From: Clostridia bacterium
Lineage (GTDB): Bacteria; Bacillota; Clostridia; Christensenellales; DTU072
Assembly: GCA_017403145.1 (NCBI GenBank)
Contig: JAFQOO010000002.1
Location: 126,408 to 190,407, forward strand
Reading direction: 5' to 3'
Length of the DNA stretch: 64,000 nucleotides
This document shows, in pieces, positions 45,272-54,083 of the stretch (position 1 is its first letter; every line of letters begins with the position of its first letter). Both the position numbers and the translations under genes were made by a program. The notes below the pieces were generated by a model. It did no database searches. It was not told the origin of the DNA and worked only from the letters and a program-made list of their open reading frames with translations.

Positions 45272-46546
45272 TTGGCAATATTATACGATAAAAAAAGTTT
45301 ACTAGAAAACAATAAATTTGTTAAAACCGCTACCGCATTGTATGGTGGTAACGTGGAAAAAGCCGCTGAACGTTACGAAGCTTTGGCTAAGGCTCACAAG
45401 GAAAACGTCGATGGCGAAATTATCTTCTACTCCGCTTCCGGTAGAATAGAAGTAATAGGCAATCACACCGACCATAATAATGGTAAGGTACTATGTGCAG
45501 CAGTATCGGTAGACTTGCTTGCTTGCGTAACTCCTTTAGCAGAGCAAAAGATTATAGTCAAGAGTTTGGGATACCCTGTTGTAGAAGTTGATATCCGCGA
45601 TTTGGATATTCACGAAGAAGAAAAGGGTGGCTCGTTTGCTCTTGTGCGCGGTGTATGCAAGGCATTCAAGGACCGTGGATATAACATTGGCGGTTTCTAT
45701 GCAACTACCGTTTCCGACGTATTCAAGGGCGCAGGAATGAGTAGCTCTGCTAGCTTCGAAGTATTGGTATCCGCAATTTTGGATAACCTATACAATGGCG
45801 ATAGCATTAGCGCAGTAGAAAAGGCTATCATTTCTCAATATGCCGAGAACGTATACTTTGGTAAGCCTAGCGGACTAATGGACCAATCAGCTATTGCTCT
45901 AGGCGGTGTATCCTATATTGATTTTAAAGACCCCGCTAATCCTCAAGTAGAAAAGTTGGATTGGGATTTTGATGATTCAACCGTTTTCGTAGTAAACTGT
46001 GGCGGAGACCATTGTAACCTTACTCCCCAATACGCCGCTATCCGCGAAGAAATGGAAGCAATTGCAAAAGAGTTTGGCGAAGAAAAGTTACGTTTTGTAA
46101 ACGAAGACGAGTTCTATATGTCCATTCCCGAGCTCAAGAACAAGTTTAGTGGTAGGGCAATACTACGTGCAATGCACTATTTCGAGGAAAACGAACGTGT
46201 AGAAGTATTGCGCGAGGCTATTAGAAACGGGGACGAGGAACTAGCATACGACGTTATTTCGGCATCTGGTATCTCTTCTTATCAAAAGCTTCAAAACTGC
46301 TATGCTGAAGGAGACCCCAGCGAACCCATTCCTCTAGCACTTGCTCTTTGCGGAGCTTTGGAAGGCGTACTAGCATACAGAGTTCACGGAGGTGGCTTTG
46401 CAGGAACCATCCTTGCCTTCGTAGACAACGAATACGCTGATGATTTTAACGAGTTTATGGCACACACCTTTGGCGATGCTAACGTATATCGTCTTAAGAT
46501 TAGAAACGAAGGCGGTACCAGACTCGATTTAGGAGAAAACGATTAA
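45272..46546 (+). CDS. galK: Galactokinase
   Basis: Phosphorylates galactose at C1 with ATP. The 424 residues show the GHMP-kinase plan: GRIEVIGNHTDHNNGKVLC (galactokinase signature with the substrate-binding D/H), the ATP loop KGAGMSSSASFEVLVSAIL, and VHGGGFAGTILAFV near the C-terminus. The start is TTG, 9 bp after GGAG; there is no better in-frame ATG. The stop TAA overlaps the lgt ATG. Confidence 0.95.
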   Translation: MAILYDKKSLLENNKFVKTATALYGGNVEKAAERYEALAKAHKENVDGEIIFYSASGRIEVIGNHTDHNNGKVLCAAVSVDLLACVTPLAEQKIIVKSLGYPVVEVDIRDLDIHEEEKGGSFALVRGVCKAFKDRGYNIGGFYATTVSDVFKGAGMSSSASFEVLVSAILDNLYNGDSISAVEKAIISQYAENVYFGKPSGLMDQSAIALGGVSYIDFKDPANPQVEKLDWDFDDSTVFVVNCGGDHCNLTPQYAAIREEMEAIAKEFGEEKLRFVNEDEFYMSIPELKNKFSGRAILRAMHYFEENERVEVLREAIRNGDEELAYDVISASGISSYQKLQNCYAEGDPSEPIPLALALCGALEGVLAYRVHGGGFAGTILAFVDNEYADDFNEFMAHTFGDANVYRLKIRNEGGTRLDLGEND

Positions 46547-47454
46547 TGATTTTATCTCAAAACATACATTGGACGGGGCAAGTTGACCCCGTCGCTTTCA
46601 CTATTTTTGGTAGAGATATTGCCTGGTATGGCATTATTATCACTCTTGCAATGCTAACGGGACTTCTTGTTGCCACTTTGCGCTGTAAGAAAATAGGTCT
46701 TACCTTTGACGATTTAGTCGAAGTATTTATATGTGTAATTCCTCTTGCTATAATTGGTGCAAGACTAGGATACGTTATGGTTCGCCCCGAATATTTCCCA
46801 AGCGACTTTACGTGGGACGATTTCGTTAGAATTTTTGCCGTTTGGGATGGTGGATTAACCATTATGACGGGAGTTCCTTTCGGTGTCTTGGGTGCTTGGC
46901 TATGGTCAAAGTGGAGAAAGGTCGATTTTATCGACGTAGCCGACGTAGTTATGCCGGTAATACTTCTTTCACAAGGACTTGGTAGATGGGGCAACTTTAT
47001 GAACCAAGAAATATATGGTGCGCCCATAACCAACCCTTCGTTGCAATGGTTCCCAATGGCTGTCTATATTGCTAGAATGGGTGGCTGGTACCAAGCAACT
47101 TTCTTTTACGAAATGGTACTAGATATTGCATTCTTCGTGGCAATAATCATAATTCTACGTCATTTGAAAGTCAAAGGTGCCGGCGTATGTCTTTACACTT
47201 TTTCGTATACTCTAATTCGATTTGTTTTAGAGTTCTTCCGCGACGATGGTTCTTTGTACGACGTTGTGAACTATAATCAAATTATATGTGGGGTTATAGC
47301 ACTATTAAGTGCAGGATTGCTTGCTTTCTTAATAGTTAGACAAGTTAAAAAAGGTGAAAAAATATGGTATGGCAAAGGCGGTATACCCAAAGAGCTTTTA
47401 CCTACAGTTCATATAGTAACTAAATCTAAAAAAGAAAAGACCGAAAACAAATAG
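46546..47454 (+). CDS. lgt: Prolipoprotein diacylglyceryl transferase
   Basis: An integral membrane enzyme that moves diacylglyceryl from phosphatidylglycerol onto the lipobox Cys. The 302 residues include about seven membrane segments and the Lgt signature SQGLGRWGNFMNQEIYGAP, whose Arg and Asn-rich core is essential. FFYEMVLDI and the later RFVLEFFRDDGSL also fit the family. It makes the substrates of the lipoproteins in this window (giant MBG, LRR, ABC binding protein) mature. It is coupled to galK by TAATG and 8 bp from pncB. Confidence 0.97.
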   Translation: MILSQNIHWTGQVDPVAFTIFGRDIAWYGIIITLAMLTGLLVATLRCKKIGLTFDDLVEVFICVIPLAIIGARLGYVMVRPEYFPSDFTWDDFVRIFAVWDGGLTIMTGVPFGVLGAWLWSKWRKVDFIDVADVVMPVILLSQGLGRWGNFMNQEIYGAPITNPSLQWFPMAVYIARMGGWYQATFFYEMVLDIAFFVAIIIILRHLKVKGAGVCLYTFSYTLIRFVLEFFRDDGSLYDVVNYNQIICGVIALLSAGLLAFLIVRQVKKGEKIWYGKGGIPKELLPTVHIVTKSKKEKTENK

Positions 47455-47462
47455 GAGCTATT

Positions 47463-48887
47463 ATGAGAAATCTTACATTATTAACCGATTTATATCAACT
47501 AACAATGATGAATGGTTATGCGGAAACCGATATGGCCGATAGAGAGGCTGTGTTCGATTTGTTTTATCGCCCAGCACCTGGCTTGGATTTTGCTATAGTT
47601 GCAGGCATTGAGCAAGCTATAGATTATATTAATAATCTTCATTTTGACGAGAGTGATATTGCATATTTACGTTCATTAAATTTGTTTGGTGAAAAGTTTT
47701 TTGAGCGTATAAAAAAGTTCCGTTTTACTGGCGATATGTATGCTTTGCGCGAAGGGGAAATGATTTATCCCTATGAACCCATAGTTACCATAAAAGCCCC
47801 TTTATTTGAAGCACAACTTATCGAAACTGCACTACTTAATATAATAAACCATCAAACGTTGATTGCAACTAAGGCAATGAAGATGGCAAACGAAACAACG
47901 GGAGCGATTTCGGAATTTGGTTTAAGACGTGCGCAAGGTCCGGATGCCGGTTTATATGGTGCTCGTGCCGCGATGATTGGGGGATGCTCGTCTACTTCAA
48001 ACGTGCTAGCTGGTAAGATGTTTGATATAAAGATAAGTGGTACTCACGCTCATAGCTGGGTTATGAGCTTTAGTGAAGAAATAGAAGCGTTTAGGGCCTA
48101 TGCAAAACTAAATCCCGACACTTGTCTTTTACTAGTTGATACCTATGATACGTTAAAGAGTGGCGTGCCTAATGCTATAAAAGTGTTTGACGAGCTAAAG
48201 GCTAATGGACATAAGCCTTTGGGTATAAGACTTGATAGTGGCGACTTGGCGTATTTGAGTAAGCGTGCAAGAGAAATGCTAGATAAAGCAGGTCATACCG
48301 AGGCCAAGATATTTGCTTCTGGCGATATAGACGAACATATTATTGCTACTCTTAATGCACAAGGAGCAAAAATCGACGTGTGGGGTATTGGTACAAAATT
48401 GATAACCTCCGCACCTCGTCCCGCACTTGGTGGCGTATATAAGCTAGCTGAAATACAAAATGGTAATGGTGAATGGGAACCTAGAATGAAATTTAGCGAT
48501 ACACCCGAAAAGATTACCAACCCCGGCTTCAAGACCATATATAGAATATATGATGAGAAGGGTATGGCGGCGGCGGATTTGATTGCACTAAGAGGGGAAG
48601 AAATAGATACTACTAAACCTCTAACAATATTCCATCCAATCGAAACTTGGAAAAAGACCACTTTTGAAAAATACTCTATAAGAGAGTTGCCGGTATGTGT
48701 TTTTGAACGCGGTAAGCAAGTTTACAAAGTTCCTACTTTAAAGGAGACTATAGAGTTTGCTAAACAATCTAAAGGTGAATTTTATGAGGAATACAAGAGA
48801 TTGATAAATCCTCACGTTTACAAGATAGACTTATCCGACAACCTTTACGATTTGAGAAAGGCATTGATAATAAAAAATCAAAAGTAA
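47463..48887 (+). CDS. pncB: Nicotinate phosphoribosyltransferase
   Basis: Makes nicotinate mononucleotide from nicotinate and PRPP in NAD salvage. The 474 residues begin with LLTDLYQLTMMNGYAETD, typical of the family, with SEFGLRRAQGPDAGLYGARA, the catalytic-His context ISGTHAHSWVMSF, and IRLDSGDLAYLSKRARE. SD AGGAG precedes the ATG. Third gene of galK-lgt-pncB; a strong terminator follows. Confidence 0.97.
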   Translation: MRNLTLLTDLYQLTMMNGYAETDMADREAVFDLFYRPAPGLDFAIVAGIEQAIDYINNLHFDESDIAYLRSLNLFGEKFFERIKKFRFTGDMYALREGEMIYPYEPIVTIKAPLFEAQLIETALLNIINHQTLIATKAMKMANETTGAISEFGLRRAQGPDAGLYGARAAMIGGCSSTSNVLAGKMFDIKISGTHAHSWVMSFSEEIEAFRAYAKLNPDTCLLLVDTYDTLKSGVPNAIKVFDELKANGHKPLGIRLDSGDLAYLSKRAREMLDKAGHTEAKIFASGDIDEHIIATLNAQGAKIDVWGIGTKLITSAPRPALGGVYKLAEIQNGNGEWEPRMKFSDTPEKITNPGFKTIYRIYDEKGMAAADLIALRGEEIDTTKPLTIFHPIETWKKTTFEKYSIRELPVCVFERGKQVYKVPTLKETIEFAKQSKGEFYEEYKRLINPHVYKIDLSDNLYDLRKALIIKNQK

Positions 48888-48892
48888 GAAAG

Positions 48893-48916
48893 AAGGCACG
48901 TTGAGTGCCTTTTTTA
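48893..48916 (+). terminator. Intrinsic terminator after pncB
   Basis: AAGGCAC-GTTGA-GTGCCTT followed by TTTTT. Confidence 0.92.
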
Positions 48917-48964
48917 ATGCGAAAAATCGACAAAATTTTTCAAAAAAAGCAGTTCTTATAAGGC

Positions 48965-48970
48965 TATAAT
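48965..48970 (+). promoter_or_regulatory. -10 box of the coiled-coil gene, positioned for a leaderless transcript
   Basis: TATAAT six bases before ATG 48977, with no SD between. The -35 region is A-rich and no good hexamer is visible. Confidence 0.5.
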
Positions 48971-48976
48971 CTATGT

Positions 48977-49489
48977 ATGAATTGGTTTAAATTTAAAAAG
49001 AAAAAGAAGAATATTATAGCAGAAAGTTCTATTACTAACGCGCAAACTGAGCGAGTAGAAAGTTTAAAAGCCGAAGTGCATAGGTTAGAAAAGAAAATAG
49101 AAGAATACGTTGCTAGAGAAAGAGAAATCGGCGAGGTTCTAAACTTTGCTAGACTGCGTGCAGAAGAATATGAAAAAGAAGCGAAGATAAGATATACTTT
49201 AGAGAAAGAAAGGCTTTCGTCGTATAGAGAGAAATGGCAAAATAGACTAGAAACACTAAAAGATGCCGATAGGTTGGGGGAAGAAGTTTTAGAGTGTAAC
49301 GAGTACTTTAAAAAAATTTCTAAAGATTTAAAAGAAATTGTTGAAGGGGAAAAGGTGAGTTGCGACGAGCCTACGGAGACTTTTGTTAGAGAGACAAAAA
49401 GGCTCAAAGAGCTTGGGATAACGAGCGCACCGGAAAGAGTTCTATCCGAAGAAGACCTCAACAAGTTGCTTTTGCAATTCAATGCTTAA
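48977..49489 (+). CDS. Hypothetical coiled-coil protein
   Basis: 170 residues. A basic N-terminus (MNWFKFKKKKKN) is followed by heptad-like helices from about 25 to 135 (VESLKAEVHRLEKKIEEYVA). The middle motif LRAEEYEKEAKIRYTLEKERL resembles the C-terminal helix of DivIVA/GpsB-type proteins, but the N-terminal membrane-binding domain of DivIVA is missing. No enzyme motif is seen. Single-gene unit between the pncB terminator and pepF. A role at the membrane or in cell division is a guess. Confidence 0.7.
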   Translation: MNWFKFKKKKKNIIAESSITNAQTERVESLKAEVHRLEKKIEEYVAREREIGEVLNFARLRAEEYEKEAKIRYTLEKERLSSYREKWQNRLETLKDADRLGEEVLECNEYFKKISKDLKEIVEGEKVSCDEPTETFVRETKRLKELGITSAPERVLSEEDLNKLLLQFNA

Positions 49490-49693
49490 AGGTAACATTA
49501 TGGTGGCATAAAGATACCTAAAGTCTAAAAATATCGCAATATCTTTCTAAAACAAAGCCATTATTTTTTTGCTATAACGGAACTACGATATTTGTGAAAC
49601 ATCTACTTTTTTATTTTCATAATGGTTTTTCAATAAATTGAAAACGAATAGAAATTTTAAATGTTTTTCATATTACGCGCGCGAAAATTAGAC

Positions 49694-49722
49694 TTGACTA
49701 TTTTTATAAGTTATAGTAAAGT
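49694..49722 (+). promoter_or_regulatory. Probable pepF promoter
   Basis: TTGACT (49694-49699), 17 bp, TAAAGT (49717-49722), 39 bp before the ATG. The rest of the 272-bp gap upstream is AT-rich, with a short CGCGCGCG tract at 49676-49683 and an AT-only dyad near 49626-49647; no gene is seen in it. Confidence 0.55.
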
Positions 49723-49761
49723 ATACAATGTATAAAAATTTATTCTAGCGAGGTTTTTCTA

Positions 49762-51528
49762 ATGGCATTATTAAGAAACGACGTAGCCACAAGTAGAAAA
49801 TGGGATTTATCTATTTTGTTCAAGACACAAGAAGATTATGAACGTGCTTTTAAAGAAGCAGAAATGGAAATTCCTTCTATTTTGGAATATAAAGGCAAAT
49901 TGAACAAAGACAATGCAATAGACTGCTTAAAAGCTAACAGCAAGCTTTCTAGAAAGATAGAAAAGCTTTATACCTTTGCTCATTTGCAAAAAGATGAGGA
50001 CACTTCGAACCAAGCGTCCCAAGCACTTGCGGAAAGAGCAAGTATGCTTCTAACTAAATTTGCATCGGCGGTATCTTTTATCGAGCCCGAAATATGTAAA
50101 CTTTCTACTGCTACCTTGAAAGAGATGGCAGAGAGTGAAACTTATAAAGATTATTCTTGTTTGTTGAACAATATCATTCGTGAAAAGAAGCACATTCTTT
50201 CGGCTAAAGAAGAAAAGATTATGTCGGAAATTTCTTCATTTACCGGTGATTTCCAAAACATATTTATGATGTTAGATAACGCCGACTTGAAATTTAACAA
50301 AGTTAAAGCAACGGGAGAGGAAACCGAACTTTCTCACGGTATGTATTCCGTTTTACTACAACATCAAAATCAAGACGTTAGAAAGGAAGCTTTCGACAAC
50401 TATTATAACGCATATCGCAATTCTATAAATACCATAGCGGCAACTTATTCTGCATCGGTTAAAAAGGATTGCACTCTTTCTGCTTTGCGTGGTTATAAGA
50501 GTGCTTTGCAACGTGCATTGTACGTAGACGATATTGATAAAAAGGTTTACAACAACCTTATAAAGGCGGTCAAGAAGAGTACTCCCGCTCTTCATAAATA
50601 CGTCAAATATCGCAAGAAAGCTCTTGGTTTAAAAGAACTCCATATGTACGATATGTACGTATCTATCGTTAAGGACGTGGACCGTGAGTATGAATATGAA
50701 GATGCCTATGCAATGGTTTTAGAGGCACTAAAACCTCTTGGCGAAGATTATAGAAAGATAATGGAACGCGCATACAACGAACGTTGGATAGACGTTGAAG
50801 AAACTAAAAACAAACGTAGTGGTGCCTATTCTTGGGGTATTTACGATGCGCCTCCTTACGTTCTTTTGAACCATCAAAAGACCTTGCACGACGTATTCGT
50901 TATAGCACACGAAATGGGACACGCAATGCATACCTATCATTCAAACGCTAACCAATGCTACGAAAAGGCAGATTATCGTATATTCGTAGCTGAAATTGCT
51001 TCTACTGTAAATGAAGTGTTATTGCTTAAACATTTGCTAAAAACGGCAGAGGGTGAGGAAAGAAAGTTCCTATTGTCCTATTACCTAGATATGTTCCGTA
51101 CCACGCTATTTAGACAAACTATGTTTGCAGAGTTCGAAAAGTATGCACACGATGAATATGAGCAAGGACGTCCTTTGACTGCGGAGAATATGAGCGCAAA
51201 GTACTATGAACTCAATCAAGCATATTATGGCAAGGGTGTTATCCACGATAAGGATATCGAAATAGAATGGGCACGTATTCCTCACTTCTATAATGCTTTC
51301 TACGTATATAAATATGCAACCGGACTTACTACTGCGGTGAACATTGTAAACAAGCTTCTCACCGAAGAAGGTTATCTTGATAAATATCTCAAGTTCCTTT
51401 CTACCGGCGGTAGTTTATATCCATTGCCCACCATCGAAATAGCAGACGTCGATTTAAAGAGTATGGAACCCTTCGATTTTGCTATGAGTGAGTTTAAAAA
51501 GACTCTTGACGAATTGGTTTCTCTATGA
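49762..51528 (+). CDS. pepF: Oligoendopeptidase F (M3B metallopeptidase)
   Basis: A cytosolic zinc endopeptidase of oligopeptides. The 588 residues match PepF length. The zinc motif H-E-x-x-H is in VIAHEMGHAMHTYHS, and the third ligand Glu follows in FVAEIASTVNEVLLL. The pre-motif SGAYSWGIYDAPPYVLLNHQ is characteristic of the M3B family. SD GCGAGG precedes the ATG. The stop overlaps the next gene as ATGA. Confidence 0.96.
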   Translation: MALLRNDVATSRKWDLSILFKTQEDYERAFKEAEMEIPSILEYKGKLNKDNAIDCLKANSKLSRKIEKLYTFAHLQKDEDTSNQASQALAERASMLLTKFASAVSFIEPEICKLSTATLKEMAESETYKDYSCLLNNIIREKKHILSAKEEKIMSEISSFTGDFQNIFMMLDNADLKFNKVKATGEETELSHGMYSVLLQHQNQDVRKEAFDNYYNAYRNSINTIAATYSASVKKDCTLSALRGYKSALQRALYVDDIDKKVYNNLIKAVKKSTPALHKYVKYRKKALGLKELHMYDMYVSIVKDVDREYEYEDAYAMVLEALKPLGEDYRKIMERAYNERWIDVEETKNKRSGAYSWGIYDAPPYVLLNHQKTLHDVFVIAHEMGHAMHTYHSNANQCYEKADYRIFVAEIASTVNEVLLLKHLLKTAEGEERKFLLSYYLDMFRTTLFRQTMFAEFEKYAHDEYEQGRPLTAENMSAKYYELNQAYYGKGVIHDKDIEIEWARIPHFYNAFYVYKYATGLTTAVNIVNKLLTEEGYLDKYLKFLSTGGSLYPLPTIEIADVDLKSMEPFDFAMSEFKKTLDELVSL

Positions 51529-52361
51529 GTAAAAGGATAGCCATAACTTTAATAGTTATCGCGCTAGTAGTATGCGTGGCGTATGCTATAATTGGATTTA
51601 CTACCTTTAAGGAGTGTCCGATTCAAACTACCACGCCTACTGACGTAGTGAAAGCCGAGTGTAAAGCGGAATTGATTTATAACGTTTTAATGTACAACAC
51701 CGGTGCTTATAAATATAGTATTCAAGCATCGGTTAACGTCGAAAAACTTATAAAGAAGGCAACGGTAACGGAAAGATTGGCGATTACTCAACAATCAAAG
51801 GATGCAATCGAGGCTATTAAGACTGATTGGGAAGAGCGCGGATATCATATAGATATTCACGAAGATTATTTTGTATCTGCAACAATAGCTTACTATGATA
51901 GCTATGAACAATTGGCTCTTGCCAATGGTCAAACCGGTTACGACAATACCAAAAGCGATTCGCAGGTTTATCGTGGATGGCTATATAACAAGATAGTATC
52001 CGAGCGCTACTCTGTCTTTAAAGAAGAAAACGGAAGTGTTTTGAATAAAGCGGAAGAGCTTCTTAATAAGATTGATGGTATAAATCTTGGGGACGTATCT
52101 TTGGTTTACAATTATGGTACGAAATATAAAACTACAACCATAGCTTCTGATGCAGACCAAATTTATCAACTAACTGATAAAGAAGCAGGATTATACACCA
52201 TAGTCCACGAGTTTAGAATGACAAATGATAATAGGGGAAGAGTTGTAACGTTAGTGCAAAACACCCCTAACGTATATACTTGGTATTTGTTGCCTATAGT
52301 ATGCAGTTTGCTTATAGCAGGCATAACGATATTGATAGCGAGTACCAAAAGGAGTAAATAA
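51525..52361 (+). CDS. Hypothetical bitopic membrane protein
   Basis: 278 residues with a hydrophobic N-terminal segment (about 6-26) and a second at about 252-272, leaving a roughly 225-residue domain between them that is probably extracytoplasmic. There is a short basic end (ASTKRSK). The only two Cys after the first helix are near residues 31 and 46. No family recognised. It is coupled at both ends: ATGA with pepF and TAATG with dnaB. Confidence 0.75.
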   Translation: MSKRIAITLIVIALVVCVAYAIIGFTTFKECPIQTTTPTDVVKAECKAELIYNVLMYNTGAYKYSIQASVNVEKLIKKATVTERLAITQQSKDAIEAIKTDWEERGYHIDIHEDYFVSATIAYYDSYEQLALANGQTGYDNTKSDSQVYRGWLYNKIVSERYSVFKEENGSVLNKAEELLNKIDGINLGDVSLVYNYGTKYKTTTIASDADQIYQLTDKEAGLYTIVHEFRMTNDNRGRVVTLVQNTPNVYTWYLLPIVCSLLIAGITILIASTKRSK

Positions 52362-53788
52362 TGACCGAAACAAATGAAAACAAAGTTGCTATAAAGCGCT
52401 ATCCATCAAACAACGAAGCGGAACAATATTTATTGTGCTGTATGCTTATCGATGGCGACGTTGCATCTACAATCATCCCGGAAATGGATGAGGGATTTTT
52501 CTTTAACGCAACCCACAAAAAGATTTTTAACGCGATGCATAAGTTGTATGCTCAAAACGTATCTATCGATGCGATTACCGTATACGATGCTCTCGTAAAA
52601 GAAAATCAAGCTGATATTGATATTCTAAAATATTTGACTGATTTGAGCCAAATTACCCCTAGTGCTGTAAATTATCGAGATTTCTTTAACATTTTGCATC
52701 GCGATATGGTAATGAGAGCGCTCATTAAAATTGGTAACACGATTGCCGAAGACGCTTATACTTCCGATGATGCCGAAAAGTCTTTAAGAAAGGCGGAAAC
52801 CCTAATATACGACCTTGGAACCAAAGGATTGGGTGTTAATAGCGGTCTTGAACATATTGCAAAACCGGGACAAAGATATATCGAAAGATTGCTTACTATG
52901 CGTAAAGATATCAATTCAGTTAAAGGACTTAAAACCTATTACGATATTTTCGATAAGGTTACCAACGGTTTGCAAGCTGGTTCACTTATAATTCTTGCAG
53001 CACGTCCTTCCGTAGGTAAAACTGCATTTGCACTAAATTTGGTTGCTAATATGATTAGGAACCAAAACGAAAGTTCCACTGTTGCATTGTTCTGCTTGGA
53101 AATGTCAAGGGAGGACTTGGTACAAAGATTGCTTGCTATAAATACCGACGTTACTATGGATTCATTGAGCTCGGCAAGATTTAACGATGACCAATACGAT
53201 GAGTTGTGGAATGCCCACTCCGCAGCTTCAAAGTGTCAAATCTATCTAGATTATAACTCAGGAGCTACCCCAGCATATATTTCATCACAATGTAGAAGAT
53301 TGCGTAGCCAATCTACAAACAAAAAAATCGATTTGGTTATTATCGACTACTTGCAACTTATGAGCAACGACAAGAGTAATCGTAACTCTACTCGTCAAAC
53401 GGACGTTGCTGAAATGAGTAGAAACCTAAAGAATATGGCGATGGATTTAGGTTGCCCCGTTATAGCATTATCACAAATGTCCCGTTCTATAGAAGAGCGT
53501 GATGACAAAGAACCCAAGCTTTCCGACCTTCGTGAATCTGGTTCAATCGAGCAAGATGCCGATATGGTACTATTCCTATCTCGTGAAAACGAGGCGGATA
53601 AAGGCGCACCAATATCGCATATGATTATCGATATAGCAAAGCATCGTAATGGTGAACTCAAGAAAATACGTTACGTATGGGAGGGTGCTCACGTTAGATT
53701 TACCGAAGCTCCGCCTTCAAATCAAAGTTTTGATAATAACGTATACGCTAATGCAAAAACAAAGAAAAAGCCACCTCAACAAATATAA
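52361..53788 (+). CDS. dnaB: Replicative DNA helicase DnaB
   Basis: The hexameric 5'-3' helicase at the replication fork (DnaC in B. subtilis naming). The 475 residues include the N-terminal DnaB domain (NNEAEQYLLCCMLIDGDV), the RecA-like core with Walker A AARPSVGKTAFALNL, LFCLEMSREDLVQRLL, Walker B LVIIDYLQLM, and SDLRESGSIEQDADMVLFLSR with the Arg finger region. The C-terminal tail is basic (KTKKKPPQQI). No intein is present. The rplI gene usually next to dnaB in Bacillota is not here. Confidence 0.97.
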   Translation: MTETNENKVAIKRYPSNNEAEQYLLCCMLIDGDVASTIIPEMDEGFFFNATHKKIFNAMHKLYAQNVSIDAITVYDALVKENQADIDILKYLTDLSQITPSAVNYRDFFNILHRDMVMRALIKIGNTIAEDAYTSDDAEKSLRKAETLIYDLGTKGLGVNSGLEHIAKPGQRYIERLLTMRKDINSVKGLKTYYDIFDKVTNGLQAGSLIILAARPSVGKTAFALNLVANMIRNQNESSTVALFCLEMSREDLVQRLLAINTDVTMDSLSSARFNDDQYDELWNAHSAASKCQIYLDYNSGATPAYISSQCRRLRSQSTNKKIDLVIIDYLQLMSNDKSNRNSTRQTDVAEMSRNLKNMAMDLGCPVIALSQMSRSIEERDDKEPKLSDLRESGSIEQDADMVLFLSRENEADKGAPISHMIIDIAKHRNGELKKIRYVWEGAHVRFTEAPPSNQSFDNNVYANAKTKKKPPQQI

Positions 53789-53792
53789 CTAT

Positions 53793-53821
53793 TAAGCACT
53801 CGCAAGAGTGCTTATTTTTTT
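53793..53821 (+). terminator. Intrinsic terminator after dnaB
   Basis: TAAGCACTC-GCAA-GAGTGCTTA followed by TTTTTTT. Confidence 0.95.
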
Positions 53822-53830
53822 GCATAGACG

Positions 53831-53850
53831 TTATGCTTAAAGCATAAAAT
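53831..53850 (+). promoter_or_regulatory. Palindrome and sporulation-sigma-like -10 upstream of yqfC
   Basis: TTATGCTTAAAGCATAA (53831-53847) is a perfect dyad. Its right half forms CATAAAAT (53843-53850), close to the CATACAAT -10 of sigma-E promoters. A GCATA at 53822-53826 could be a -35 for sigma-E/G-type factors, but the spacing of 16 is not ideal. Only five bases separate this box from the ATG. Confidence 0.4.
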
Positions 53851-53855
53851 TTTAT

Positions 53856-54083
53856 ATGAATTTTATAAAAGAGAGCTTTAATTATAAAATAACGATAATA
53901 GGCGGAAAGGAGCTTTGCATAGAAGGGCACAAGGGTCTTTCTCATTATAACGAAAATGAAATAGGCGTAAGAGTAAAAGGGGGGAATATAACGCTAACGG
54001 GTGATGGATTATACGTTAATGAGATTAACGAAGACGAGTTAATAATCAAGGGCAAAGTTTCATCTTTAGGAGTTAGCAAATGA
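53856..54083 (+). CDS. yqfC: Sporulation protein YqfC (YabP/YqfC family)
   Basis: 75 residues of the YabP/YqfC fold, with the family pattern of an early beta strand (ITIIGGKELCIEGHKGL) and a repeated strand block ending in GVRVKGGNITLTGDGLYV. Needed in the mother cell of Bacillus during spore formation. It is about 18 residues shorter than B. subtilis YqfC. No SD precedes the ATG. The stop overlaps yqfD (ATGA). Confidence 0.88.
   Translation: MNFIKESFNYKITIIGGKELCIEGHKGLSHYNENEIGVRVKGGNITLTGDGLYVNEINEDELIIKGKVSSLGVSK

Noticed and set aside
49490..49761. Riboswitch or ncRNA in the gap before pepF
   Set aside because: AT-rich DNA with only weak A-T dyads and a promoter; no conserved structured motif recognised.
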